Shown here piece after piece: positions 43,324 to 51,760 of a stretch of DNA of 64,000 nt. The stretch is taken from the NCBI GenBank assembly GCA_026129865.1, contig JAHCHG010000006.1, positions 124,001 through 188,000 on the forward strand, given 5' to 3'. Source of the DNA: Pyrinomonadaceae bacterium (GTDB taxonomy: Bacteria > Acidobacteriota > Blastocatellia > Pyrinomonadales > Pyrinomonadaceae). A program made the position numbers and the translations under genes. The first letter of the stretch is position 1. Each line of letters begins with the position of its first letter. The notes below the pieces were generated by a model. That model did not search any database and had not been told where the DNA came from. It worked only from the letters and a program-made list of their open reading frames with translations.

Positions 43324-43459
43324 TCAGTACTTTCTCACTGCCATTTGCCGAAGAAGTTAATGCTCCGAAGAGCGAATGATCGAGTTCGATTCATAACTGC
43401 CCATATTAATTCAATGTCACATCTAGCTTGGTGATTTTCTTCGTTTAAGGTAACTACCT

Positions 43460-44908
43460 TTACCGCCGCGGCACGTCTTCGCCGATGGTCCAGACAACCA
43501 CGGAGCTCGAGAGTCCCAAGCCTGACAAGCGACCCGCCATCATTACGATCGTTTCACCGTCAGACACGGCGCCGTTTTCGAGCAGCGTTTTTTCGCCGAC
43601 TTTTAACATTTTTTCGGTCGAATCCGAAGTGTCGTGATGAAAAGGGCGGACGCCCCAGATCATTGCAAGCTGGTTTCTTGCGTTTATCGAACTCGTCAGC
43701 GCGTATGTCTGCAAACCCGAACGAAACGCCGACAGGCGGCGCGCCATTAAGCCGGATTCGGTGAAAACGGCTATCTTTTCCGTCATCATCTCTTTTGCGC
43801 AATAAGCGGCGGCTTTGCAGAGCGCCTGCGACGTGCGACCGGTCGGTTCCTGTGAAAATTTTATCGGTTTGCGCAGCTGCGAAGCTTTCAAAGTTTCGGC
43901 ACAGTCGATGATCTTTGCCATCGTCCGGACCGATTCGACCGGATAATTTCCCGCGGCGGTTTCGGCGGAAAGCATAACGGCGTCGGTTCCGTCCCAGACG
44001 GCGTTGGCGACGTCCGAAGCCTCGGCGCGCGTCGGTCGCGGATTGTCTATCATCGACTGCAGCATCTGTGTCGCCGTTATGACAAATTTGTCATTGGCGA
44101 TGGCGCTGGATATTATCCGTTTTTGATAAACGGGAACGAGTTCGACGCTGGTTTCAACGCCTAGGTCCCCGCGCGCGACCATCAAACCGTCCGTCGCGTC
44201 GATAATTTCGTCAAGATTCTCGATCGCCTCGGCTTTTTCGATCTTCGCAACCAGCAGCGCGCGACCGAAGCGACGTTTATTCTTTTGTTTGATTATCTCC
44301 TTTACTTCGCGGCAATCCTCTGCTTTACGGACGAAGGAAAGTGCGACGTAATCGATATCCTGTTCCATCGCCCAATCGAGATCGACGCGGTCTTTATCGG
44401 TTAAAGAAGGAATCGGAAGCTGCGTGTTCGGCAGGTTAATTCCTTTGCTTTCATACAAAAGCCCGCCGGAAACGACGCGGCAAATGACATCAGTGTCGTT
44501 TATATCTTCGACGCGAAGTTCCAGCGAACCATCGTCGAGCAAGATCGTTCCGCCTATCTTTACCGATTCGGGCAGTTCCTTGAACGTCGTCGAAACTTCC
44601 TTCTCATTTCCGACTATATCGCGCGTCGTCAATGTGAAGATTTCGTCGGTTTCAAGCAGAACGGGCTTTTTATCCTCAAGTGAACGGGTTCGAATCTTCG
44701 GACCGGAGAGATCGACAAGTATGGAGATCGGCTCGTTCAAATTCGCCGCAGCGGCGCGCGCGGCTTTGACGGTTGCCGTGTGTTCTTCGGAAGTTCCGTG
44801 CGACATATTGATTCGCACGGCGTTCGCGCCGGCAGTTATCAATGCCTCGATCTGTTCCTGTGTGCTTGACGACGGTCCGAGTGTGGCTAAAATTTTCGCT
44901 CTTCGCAT
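43460..44908 (-). CDS. pyk: Pyruvate kinase
   Basis: A 482-residue minus-strand protein. The N-terminus has RRAKILATLGPSS and RINMSHG. The active-site region is ALLVAKIEKAEAIENLDEI then ATDGLMVARGDLGVE, with the conserved Lys and Glu of the family. TQMLQSMIDNPRPTRAEASD is the second signature, and the C-terminal domain closes the fold. The enzyme converts phosphoenolpyruvate and ADP to pyruvate and ATP, using Mg and K. The usual length is 470-500. It is the last gene of a long minus-strand run beginning near 50982, but the run mixes functions and may not be one operon. Confidence 0.96.
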   Translation of the reverse strand: MRRAKILATLGPSSSTQEQIEALITAGANAVRINMSHGTSEEHTATVKAARAAAANLNEPISILVDLSGPKIRTRSLEDKKPVLLETDEIFTLTTRDIVGNEKEVSTTFKELPESVKIGGTILLDDGSLELRVEDINDTDVICRVVSGGLLYESKGINLPNTQLPIPSLTDKDRVDLDWAMEQDIDYVALSFVRKAEDCREVKEIIKQKNKRRFGRALLVAKIEKAEAIENLDEIIDATDGLMVARGDLGVETSVELVPVYQKRIISSAIANDKFVITATQMLQSMIDNPRPTRAEASDVANAVWDGTDAVMLSAETAAGNYPVESVRTMAKIIDCAETLKASQLRKPIKFSQEPTGRTSQALCKAAAYCAKEMMTEKIAVFTESGLMARRLSAFRSGLQTYALTSSINARNQLAMIWGVRPFHHDTSDSTEKMLKVGEKTLLENGAVSDGETIVMMAGRLSGLGLSSSVVVWTIGEDVPRR

Positions 44909-44948
44909 AATTAATTATTAAATCCGGAATGAACAAGGATGGTACAGC

Positions 44949-45872
44949 CTAGCGCGACCGCAAATCAACCGTGTCGATCTCGCCGAACGTGATTCTTCCT
45001 TCTTTCGGCAAAGCATTGTCCGCGTAAACCTTCCATTTAATGGTCCACGATTCCATCTTTAAAAAATTTTCGCTCAAGGGAATTTTCCAGCTCATTGCCA
45101 TGCTGCGCAGCAATGGAAAATTCGCACGAAATACTTCGTCGGCGTATTCCTGATTAAGATTGGTCAAACGATGACGGTAATATTTCCCGCCGTCCTTTAT
45201 GCTCATTTTGTTTTCGATATTCACCAGCGATTTGACCGGAACATCAACAAAACATGCGACATAGCGCGCAAAAGCCGAACCATTGTTCTTCGCCTGAACG
45301 ATCAATGCAAATTCGTCTCCGGACTTTTCGCCGGTTTCATCAAACGCATCTTTCGCTTCGATCAAAAATCGTATATTGACGTCCGGCATCTGCTCGCGAT
45401 AGAGCACGTCGCGAATTTCATAATCTTCCATCGGAACGCTTTGAAAATTAAAGCGCTTGTAATATTTATGATTTCCTGCCTGGTGCGCGGTATGGCTTTG
45501 CGGAATTTCGACTACGTAAACGACATCGTTTTCGCCCGAGCTTAAATTTATCGAATGAATTACGATGCCGTCGATACGCGGTCGGATCGAATTGATGACC
45601 TGTTCGAGCCATTCTCGCGGCAGTTCAGCGCGGTTTACCGGTGTGATCTTTTCCGGAAGATGACGCTTTTGCGTATCTGAAAACTCGCTGATCCCGTAAA
45701 CGATCAAACCGCCGGCGGAATTTGCCATTGCCGAAACATCTTTGGTGATCTCGTGTTTCTGATATTCACTCTTTCCCAAAGCTTCGGCTGCTTTATATTC
45801 AAGCGTCAGCGATTCCTCGCTCTCGCTGGTGATGAAATTTTGCAGCCTCTGTTCGGTCCAGTTTTTTGCCAT
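44949..45872 (-). CDS. AlbA_2/schlafen-type ATP-binding domain protein
   Basis: The start is ATG at 45872 (MAKNWTEQRLQNFITSESEE). The 307-residue protein has the AlbA_2 (AAA_4) marks: ESLTLEYKAAEAL, KDVSAMANSAGGLIVYGI and HKYYKRFNFQSVPMEDYEI. This domain binds nucleotides and DNA in the divergent AAA_4/schlafen group, often as a regulator. The C-terminal 130 residues have no recognised domain. No transmembrane segment. Single minus-strand gene 40 bp before pyk. Confidence 0.75.
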   Translation of the reverse strand: MAKNWTEQRLQNFITSESEESLTLEYKAAEALGKSEYQKHEITKDVSAMANSAGGLIVYGISEFSDTQKRHLPEKITPVNRAELPREWLEQVINSIRPRIDGIVIHSINLSSGENDVVYVVEIPQSHTAHQAGNHKYYKRFNFQSVPMEDYEIRDVLYREQMPDVNIRFLIEAKDAFDETGEKSGDEFALIVQAKNNGSAFARYVACFVDVPVKSLVNIENKMSIKDGGKYYRHRLTNLNQEYADEVFRANFPLLRSMAMSWKIPLSENFLKMESWTIKWKVYADNALPKEGRITFGEIDTVDLRSR

Positions 45873-45951
45873 AGATATCAATATCTAAAAAAATTCTTAC
45901 TAAATAATTATCAATTATCAATTGTTAATTAATAATTATTGTCCAGTGTTT

Positions 45952-46311
45952 TCAATGTGCGCTCGAATTCCGCGTCGTTTTCAGCGCCGAGAGCAACAGC
46001 TTTTGCAGTTCCTCGCAATCAGCCAAAATGGAGTCGAATTCCTCCTTTTTCAGGTATTCTCCTTCGTGCAAAAGGCGCAGCCAATAGTTCGTTTTGAACG
46101 CAAATTTATTCGCCGCCGATAATTTTCGCGCGAAATCCTGCCTGTCTTCGCCGACCTGCGCTTCTTCGACCATCGCTCCAATCGAAGTTCCGGTCACGAG
46201 TATTTGTTTTGAGAGTACAAATTCATGTTCTTGATCGTTCAAAAAGCGGCAGAGTTTTACAATTCGAAGAGCAAATTTGAAAGATTTCGTGAGAAGCGGA
46301 TTTTCTTTCAC
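45952..46311 (-). CDS. Four-helix-bundle protein (23S rRNA intervening-sequence type)
   Basis: The start is a GTG at 46311, eight bases after a good TGGAGG site. The 119-residue protein starts VKENPLLTKSFKFALRIVK and has VLSKQILVTGTSIGAMVEEA, and later DFARKLSAANKFAFKTNYWL. This is the four-helix-bundle family once found in 23S rRNA intervening sequences and now common as single chromosomal genes. The function is not known. The start is 20 bases after the GH15 gene end, and the ribosome site lies in that gap. Confidence 0.85.
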   Translation of the reverse strand: MKENPLLTKSFKFALRIVKLCRFLNDQEHEFVLSKQILVTGTSIGAMVEEAQVGEDRQDFARKLSAANKFAFKTNYWLRLLHEGEYLKKEEFDSILADCEELQKLLLSALKTTRNSSAH

Positions 46312-46330
46312 ATCGAACCTCCAAAATAGT

Positions 46331-48283
46331 TTATTGATCAATTAATTCACGACGTTTTTTTAGGTAATTCACGACGGTTGCGACAAATGTCGAATGCGAC
46401 CAGGTCAGCGGCGAAACCGATGCATGTTCGCCGGTCAGCGGATCGATCTGTTCGGCTAAAACACCGCTCGGAAGCGCCCTTTCTGCCGTCCATTCCAAAA
46501 TATCGTATGCGCCTTTTAAATCACCGGATGTTTTCGCGATCGCGATCCTGTAGTCCGCCAGCCATAACGTGCAGATAAACCATGCGTTACCGGTAACTTG
46601 ATCGGATGAACGCATATAACCGTCATTTTCAAACCGAGCGACACCGCCGATTTCGGTTGAAAGCCAAAGATTGTCTTCCACAGCTTGCATGGTGCTTTTG
46701 ACCATCGGATCGTCGGCGGAAAACGCGCCAAAGTAAAACGTGCCGAAGAGCGAGGCATCGACGGTGGCGTCCGGTCTCAACTCGTCGCCGTTGTTTGCTT
46801 CAAGCGAACGTAGAAATCGTCCGTGTTCTTTGCTGTAAAGATGAGTTGTCATTGAACTTACGATCCGATCGGCGCAATGGCGGTAAATGTTTTGCCGTTT
46901 TGTTTCGCCGAAAAGTTCGCAGAAATTTGCGGCGGCGCGAAGTCCGCCGACGACAGCGGCGCATGTAAAAGTATGAATTCCGCGTCGATCTTCCCACAAA
47001 TTCCAGGACGGCAGCGGCAATCCGCTGGCTTCGTCAATAAAATCCGCTAGAAAATCGGCGCATTTCGTGATCAGCGGTCGATATAGTTTACGGGTAAATT
47101 CGACCTCGCGATATTTATCGTAATGTTCCCAAAGCGCCCAGAGAACAAGTGCTGTCTCGTCTTCCTGGATCGGAACCAGCTTTTTTTGCGCCCAAACGTC
47201 CCATGCCGCATGCCATCCGGAAGCGACGGTTCCGTCCGGATTGTATTTTTGCAGAAAATATCCTTTATCGTGGACCAGATCGTTGCAGAAGTGAAAAAAT
47301 CGGCGCGTAAAATAAGGATAACCCGCAAGATCAAGAGCATTTGCGACAAATGCGCCGTCGCGCATCCAAAGATAGCTGTAATGATCGGTTGCGCGCTCCG
47401 TAACGTCCGAGTCGTTTGCTGCTAAAATCGCGCCGTTTCTGTCGATCTGTGTTCTGGCGACCAGCAGCGAGCGCTTGTACAGATCAATGATTTTCGGAGA
47501 AAGATCCTGAAAGTCTATTTCGTTCTTGTTAACCCAGATATTCCAATAGTTGCCGGTGTATCGAAGATATTCGGCGGGCTCGTTTTCAAGTACGTAAAGA
47601 TTCAGTTTCGCGACCTCATCATGCGACTTGCCGGCGGCGATCCAATAATAAAATTCTCGTTCCTCGTTCGGACCGATCAAAAGGTCTTTCTGAATGGTCG
47701 AATCGACCGAACCTTCTGTGATCGCGCCGCCCTGAAGTTCGCCGTCTTCGGCATCGCGCCAGGTTCCTTCCATGTCGCGAAAAGCCTTTCGCCCGGTCGT
47801 AAACGCATCAAAATGAGGTGCGGTGTTGATCAAAAAATATCGATTTTTGTCGTAGTGAATAAGGGAAAATGTTTCGGGATCGTAAAACGCAGTGTCGCCG
47901 ATCTTGTTTCCGAATATTCTGAAATCATGATGAAGGAAAACACGGACATTACGGCGCGAATCTTTTAGATTTCTTACATTAATTTTCCTGAGGAAGATGT
48001 TTTCATGGCTGGCAACCGTGTCGCGGCAAATGAGTTCGATCCCAAGCTTTTCGTTTCGCAGAACCACTCGCGTAACCAGTGTTTCGTGCTCATATTTTAA
48101 TTCGCGGATCCAGCCGTCCGAAAAGATCCATGAAAACTCGCCGTCCGCCCAGACGCCGAAACGAAAGGGAAATCCCTCGGTATGATTTTCCTGCCCGACG
48201 TGAGGAAAATAAATATCGCGGATCTGATATTTATCGTCGAACGTTACAAGCAGGCTGCCGTTTCCTACAGGAATGTCGCGCAT
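46331..48283 (-). CDS. Glycoside hydrolase family 15 protein (glucoamylase/trehalase-like)
   Basis: A 650-residue protein with an N-terminal beta-sandwich domain (residues 1-250) and an (alpha/alpha)6 catalytic barrel. The catalytic acid Glu lies in SWNLWEDRRGIHTFTC, and the base Glu in GVLAEQIDPLTGEH followed by SVSPLTWSHS. These match GH15 glucoamylase or trehalase-type enzymes. No signal peptide, so cytoplasmic. It would release glucose from alpha-glucans or trehalose. Gene order: before it lies DUF5996, after it a four-helix-bundle gene. No other glycogen genes are in the window. Confidence 0.88.
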   Translation of the reverse strand: MRDIPVGNGSLLVTFDDKYQIRDIYFPHVGQENHTEGFPFRFGVWADGEFSWIFSDGWIRELKYEHETLVTRVVLRNEKLGIELICRDTVASHENIFLRKINVRNLKDSRRNVRVFLHHDFRIFGNKIGDTAFYDPETFSLIHYDKNRYFLINTAPHFDAFTTGRKAFRDMEGTWRDAEDGELQGGAITEGSVDSTIQKDLLIGPNEEREFYYWIAAGKSHDEVAKLNLYVLENEPAEYLRYTGNYWNIWVNKNEIDFQDLSPKIIDLYKRSLLVARTQIDRNGAILAANDSDVTERATDHYSYLWMRDGAFVANALDLAGYPYFTRRFFHFCNDLVHDKGYFLQKYNPDGTVASGWHAAWDVWAQKKLVPIQEDETALVLWALWEHYDKYREVEFTRKLYRPLITKCADFLADFIDEASGLPLPSWNLWEDRRGIHTFTCAAVVGGLRAAANFCELFGETKRQNIYRHCADRIVSSMTTHLYSKEHGRFLRSLEANNGDELRPDATVDASLFGTFYFGAFSADDPMVKSTMQAVEDNLWLSTEIGGVARFENDGYMRSSDQVTGNAWFICTLWLADYRIAIAKTSGDLKGAYDILEWTAERALPSGVLAEQIDPLTGEHASVSPLTWSHSTFVATVVNYLKKRRELIDQ

Positions 48284-48291
48284 AAATTGGG

Positions 48292-49203
48292 TTATTCGGG
48301 AATTTTATATTCGAAGGTTTCTTTGTCCCAACCGGCAAGCTTTGCGCCGGCAGCGTAGGTTGACTCCAGAAAGTCGAGAATCGCGCCGTCGGGGTCGGCG
48401 GCATTACGGACGTCTTCATATTTTAGAAGAAACTCGCTTAATTCTTTAGAGTAAAAAGCAGCCGCGGGCTTTACCTTTTCCCGGTCGAACCCATTGGGTT
48501 CGGGCGCATGATAAGCGTAAAATGCTGGTTCGCCGAAACCGTTTCCGGTCCAGAAACCGTGGCTGATAACTTCCTCATCATAGGCGATTCGGGTTATCCG
48601 GTCGGCATTTTCGCGCGGCGGCGCATCTTTGCCGTTAAACCGCGTTACGCAGATATCAAAACTGCCCCAAAAGAAATGGACCGGCGAGCATTTTCCCCTA
48701 AAACGCGTGCGAAATTCCTTAAAAACACGGTCGATGTTCAGCAGAATTCTAAAGAATTTTTCGACAGCGTCCTTATCGTAAGATTTGTGTTTCGTATCTT
48801 CCGCAAACGGAATTGGATCTTCGAGTTCGTCCGGAACGGCGGTTATCTCGACCTCAATGCCGTTCGCCTTTAACTTGCTCAACAGTTTTCGGTAAAAATC
48901 GGCAACGGTCATCGGTTCGAGATCGAAGGAAAATCCGTCGTTAAAACTCGTTTCGACGATCAATTTATGGCTCAGCAGATCGAAATCGATCGAAAAACTC
49001 TCGTCTCCGTACGGGATTGTCGAAGTTGTAAGTCCACGCGGCGTAACATACAGCGGTACGTTCCACCATTGATTTGCGAGAGGCGTCTGTTCCAGCCGTA
49101 TCTTGCCGACGATCTGTGTCCACATATGCAGAGTATCGTTCGTTTCCTTCCATTCGGACAGCGGCAAAGCCGGATATTTTTCGCTCAAGTTCTTATTGGT
49201 CAT
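48292..49203 (-). CDS. DUF5996 family protein
   Basis: A 303-residue minus-strand protein. It begins with LPLSEWKETNDTLHMWTQIV and contains RLEQTPLANQWWNVPLYV, the opening of the DUF5996 family. Later text includes VHFFWGSFDICVTRFNG and VISHGFWTGNG. No catalytic function is known for the family. It has no signal peptide or membrane helix. It ends 8 bp before the GH15 start, so the two are probably one transcript. Confidence 0.85.
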   Translation of the reverse strand: MTNKNLSEKYPALPLSEWKETNDTLHMWTQIVGKIRLEQTPLANQWWNVPLYVTPRGLTTSTIPYGDESFSIDFDLLSHKLIVETSFNDGFSFDLEPMTVADFYRKLLSKLKANGIEVEITAVPDELEDPIPFAEDTKHKSYDKDAVEKFFRILLNIDRVFKEFRTRFRGKCSPVHFFWGSFDICVTRFNGKDAPPRENADRITRIAYDEEVISHGFWTGNGFGEPAFYAYHAPEPNGFDREKVKPAAAFYSKELSEFLLKYEDVRNAADPDGAILDFLESTYAAGAKLAGWDKETFEYKIPE

Positions 49204-49233
49204 CGTTTCCCCTTTGTTGTTAGTTTTTAAAGA

Positions 49234-50337
49234 TTATACATCTTTGCATTCGATATACTGAAAATTCGCAATTTCAGACAAATTTTTACAAGCGATCTTT
49301 ACTGCTTCGGTCGACCGGTCGATCCCTATCCAGCGGCGGTTCAATTCTTCTGCGGCTCGCATCGCAGTACCGGAACCGCAAAAGCAATCGAGAACGAGAT
49401 CGCCGGTGTTGGACGAAGCCGCGATCAGTGTCTTGAGCATTTCAAAGTTCTTTTCAGTCGGATAAATTGGATACTGCGGGTCTTTGTAATCCCAGATGTC
49501 CTGCTTTTTCTTGCCTTTCTTTTCATCGGCAAAGATCTTTTTTCGCGGAACGCCGTTGCGCGACCATTCGACCAAACCTTGTTCATCAAGTTCTTCCAAA
49601 ACGGACGGCGCGCTTCGCCAATGCCTGCCTTTCGGCGGTTTAATGCCGCGCCAGCTTTTGCCGGTTTTGCCGTTTCGCGTTTCGCCCGGCGCATGAAGCG
49701 GTATAGTTGTGTACCGGCGACCGTCTTGATCGGTTTTCTTAAATAGTCGAGAAATATCTTCGTCGCTGAAGTCATCGACCGGATCGTTCCAAACCGAATC
49801 GGCGGTCTTGGTATAAAAAAGGATCTGATCTTTGATATTGCCGTAATTCTTTCGGCGGAAATTCTTTGGATTGCATTTAATTCTGGTGATGTCGCCGCGG
49901 AAATTGGACGTTCCGAAGATCTCGTCCATCAATATTTTTAAGTAATGACCGATCTTATAATCGGTATGAAGATAGATCGACGCCGTTTGCGACATAAGTT
50001 CGCGGATCAGGATCAAACGTTCGCGCATAAATTCCAAAAATCCCGCGCCGAGAAGTTCGTCCGCGTAGGCGGGCTTGTCGTTTCGGCTCGAACTGATCGT
50101 GCTTGTCCGAGTTGTATTCCATGAAAACCGGCGATTCGTGGCAAACGGCGGATCGATATAAACAAGGTCGATCTTGCCCGCGAAGTTATGATATTTAAAC
50201 AGCGAATTTAAAACCGCAAAATTTTCACCGAAGATAAGATTGTTCGAAGCGCAATCGAATTTCGGAAGAAGATCGGCGGCAGCCGGTCGCGCGAGAATTT
50301 CTCTTTCGGAGCATTTGCCGTCGTAAACAAGTTTCAT
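49234..50337 (-). CDS. Orphan DNA adenine/cytosine-N4 methyltransferase, beta class
   Basis: A 367-residue protein with the catalytic DPPF motif at residues 62-65 (LVYIDPPFATNRRF) and the SAM-binding motif VLDCFCGSGTAMRAAEELNR near the C-terminus. The catalytic motif before the SAM motif is the beta class, as in type III Mod and orphan enzymes. No restriction endonuclease gene is beside it, so it is called an orphan, though a distant partner cannot be excluded. The recognition sequence is unknown. There is no frameshift or repeat that would suggest phase variation. Confidence 0.88.
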   Translation of the reverse strand: MKLVYDGKCSEREILARPAAADLLPKFDCASNNLIFGENFAVLNSLFKYHNFAGKIDLVYIDPPFATNRRFSWNTTRTSTISSSRNDKPAYADELLGAGFLEFMRERLILIRELMSQTASIYLHTDYKIGHYLKILMDEIFGTSNFRGDITRIKCNPKNFRRKNYGNIKDQILFYTKTADSVWNDPVDDFSDEDISRLFKKTDQDGRRYTTIPLHAPGETRNGKTGKSWRGIKPPKGRHWRSAPSVLEELDEQGLVEWSRNGVPRKKIFADEKKGKKKQDIWDYKDPQYPIYPTEKNFEMLKTLIAASSNTGDLVLDCFCGSGTAMRAAEELNRRWIGIDRSTEAVKIACKNLSEIANFQYIECKDV

Positions 50338-50355
50338 TCGGATCGTTAAAGACTT

Positions 50356-50982
50356 TTAGGGATTTTTTGCAGCGCTTTCCGTAGGTTTGGTAATGCCGAG
50401 CGCGGTTTCGATCGCCATGTCCATATCGTTCTTTATTTTCAGATCGTAACCGGTAAATCGCGTAACCAATTTGCCTTCGCGGTCGAGGATCAGCATCTGC
50501 GGAATCGCCGTATCTGTTGCAAAAACAAAATTTGTCATCGCGCTTTCGGGAGTTGCAAGCGTGTAATTTATCTTTAACCGATCGGCAAATTCGGGCACTT
50601 TCAAACGGTCGTCGCTGTCGGAATGCATTCCGATAATCTCCAGCCCGTTATCTTTATATTTCGCCTGAAGATCGTTCAAATGCGGGATCGCCTCCAGACA
50701 CGGCGGGCAATATGTCGCCCAAAAATCAAGAACTACTACCTTTCCGGCAAGATCGCCGAGCTTTCTTTCGTCGCCGTCTGCATTCGTTTTCGCGTCGAAA
50801 GGTGTGAAAGTCATTTCCTGAAACGGTTTTCGCGGCGGAATGGGGACGTTTGTGTTTCGAATATCGTTGATCGAAACCGGCTTATCGGAAACCGACACCG
50901 GTGCTGCAGCGGGTTTACAAGCGATGCCTGCAATAACCAAAATAGAAACGAACGCGAAAACTATGACTCTCATAATCTTCAA
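50356..50982 (-). CDS. TlpA-family thioredoxin-like lipoprotein
   Basis: A 208-residue protein with a lipobox signal ending at Cys22 (LVIAGIAC) and a thioredoxin fold. The redox pair Cys92/Cys95 is in WATYCPPCLEAIPHL, and residue text VVLDFWATYC is standard for TlpA/ResA proteins. It is a periplasmic, lipid-anchored protein that reduces disulfides, for example in cytochrome c or copper-centre assembly. Cytochrome-type oxidase genes are in the window but not beside it. It is the first gene of the minus-strand run and starts 84 bases from the divergent IscU-like gene. Confidence 0.88.
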   Translation of the reverse strand: MKIMRVIVFAFVSILVIAGIACKPAAAPVSVSDKPVSINDIRNTNVPIPPRKPFQEMTFTPFDAKTNADGDERKLGDLAGKVVVLDFWATYCPPCLEAIPHLNDLQAKYKDNGLEIIGMHSDSDDRLKVPEFADRLKINYTLATPESAMTNFVFATDTAIPQMLILDREGKLVTRFTGYDLKIKNDMDMAIETALGITKPTESAAKNP

Positions 50983-51065
50983 TCTTAATTTTTTGGATGA
51001 TAATTGTAAATCATACGCTTTGATGCGTGTTTTACTAATCTTCGATTAAATTCTACGATTTAAGC

Positions 51066-51653
51066 GTGAGCTTTTACCCTAGAAAGATCGAAAAGTTGAT
51101 CGCCGATCCGGGTTTTGCAGGAGATCTTGAAACTGCAAATGCGAGCGGCAGCGCGGCGAGCTTTGTTTGCGGTTCTGCGCTGCGTTTGAAGGTTTTGATA
51201 AATCTTGAAAGCAAACAGATCCTGCAGCTCAAATACCGGACGAGCGGCTGCGGATTTATGATCGCAGCGGCGGAAGCCGTTTGTCAGGTCATAAAAAACG
51301 AAAAGCTGACCGATTTTCACGGAGCGGATGACGAATTTTTTCATAAATTGATCGACGATCGACTCGGCTTTGTCGGCAATGATCGCGCTCATTGCATAAA
51401 TATCGTCTTAGAAGCTGTGCATCGGGCTTTTGCCGATTTTCGAGCGTTTCAGATCGAGGAATTTGCGGGCGAAAAGGCGCTTGTCTGCACCTGTTTCGGA
51501 GTTTCCGAAGAAGTCATCGAAAAACTTATCGCTAAAAATAAAGCGACTACAGTGGAAGAAGTCGGCGAGCTTTGCAACGCAGGAACGGGCTGCGGGTCAT
51601 GCCAGCCGCTTATTCAGGAAATCATCGATTCCGGCGCCGATATTTTCAACTAG
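51066..51653 (+). CDS. IscU-like scaffold fused to a BFD-type [2Fe-2S] domain
   Basis: GTG start at 51066. The 195-residue protein has an IscU/NifU-type N-terminal domain with Cys35 (FVCGSALRLKV), Cys62 (SGCGFM) and Cys110 (RAHC), the three cluster ligands. A C-terminal BFD-like domain follows with Cys141, Cys143 (VCTCFGVSE) and Cys176, Cys179 (NAGTGCGSCQP). This is the NifU-like layout for cluster assembly and delivery. The usual Asp of CGD in IscU is Ser here (CGSAL), a change known to affect cluster turnover. Divergent from the TlpA gene. Confidence 0.85.
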   Translation: MSFYPRKIEKLIADPGFAGDLETANASGSAASFVCGSALRLKVLINLESKQILQLKYRTSGCGFMIAAAEAVCQVIKNEKLTDFHGADDEFFHKLIDDRLGFVGNDRAHCINIVLEAVHRAFADFRAFQIEEFAGEKALVCTCFGVSEEVIEKLIAKNKATTVEEVGELCNAGTGCGSCQPLIQEIIDSGADIFN

Positions 51654-51760
51654 AAATATTATGGTATAATTTTCAGCTTAAACGCGCAGGCTGCGCAAAA
51701 ATATTCAGGAGATTTTTTAAGCGATTTTAAAGATCGCAATAGTTAATCGAAAATATAATA

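Noticed and set aside
44680..44700. tRNA-like GTTCGAATC text
   Set aside because: It lies inside the pyruvate kinase gene and has no cloverleaf around it.
49234..50337. Type III restriction-modification system
   Set aside because: Only the methyltransferase is present; the neighbours are DUF5996 and a thioredoxin-like protein.
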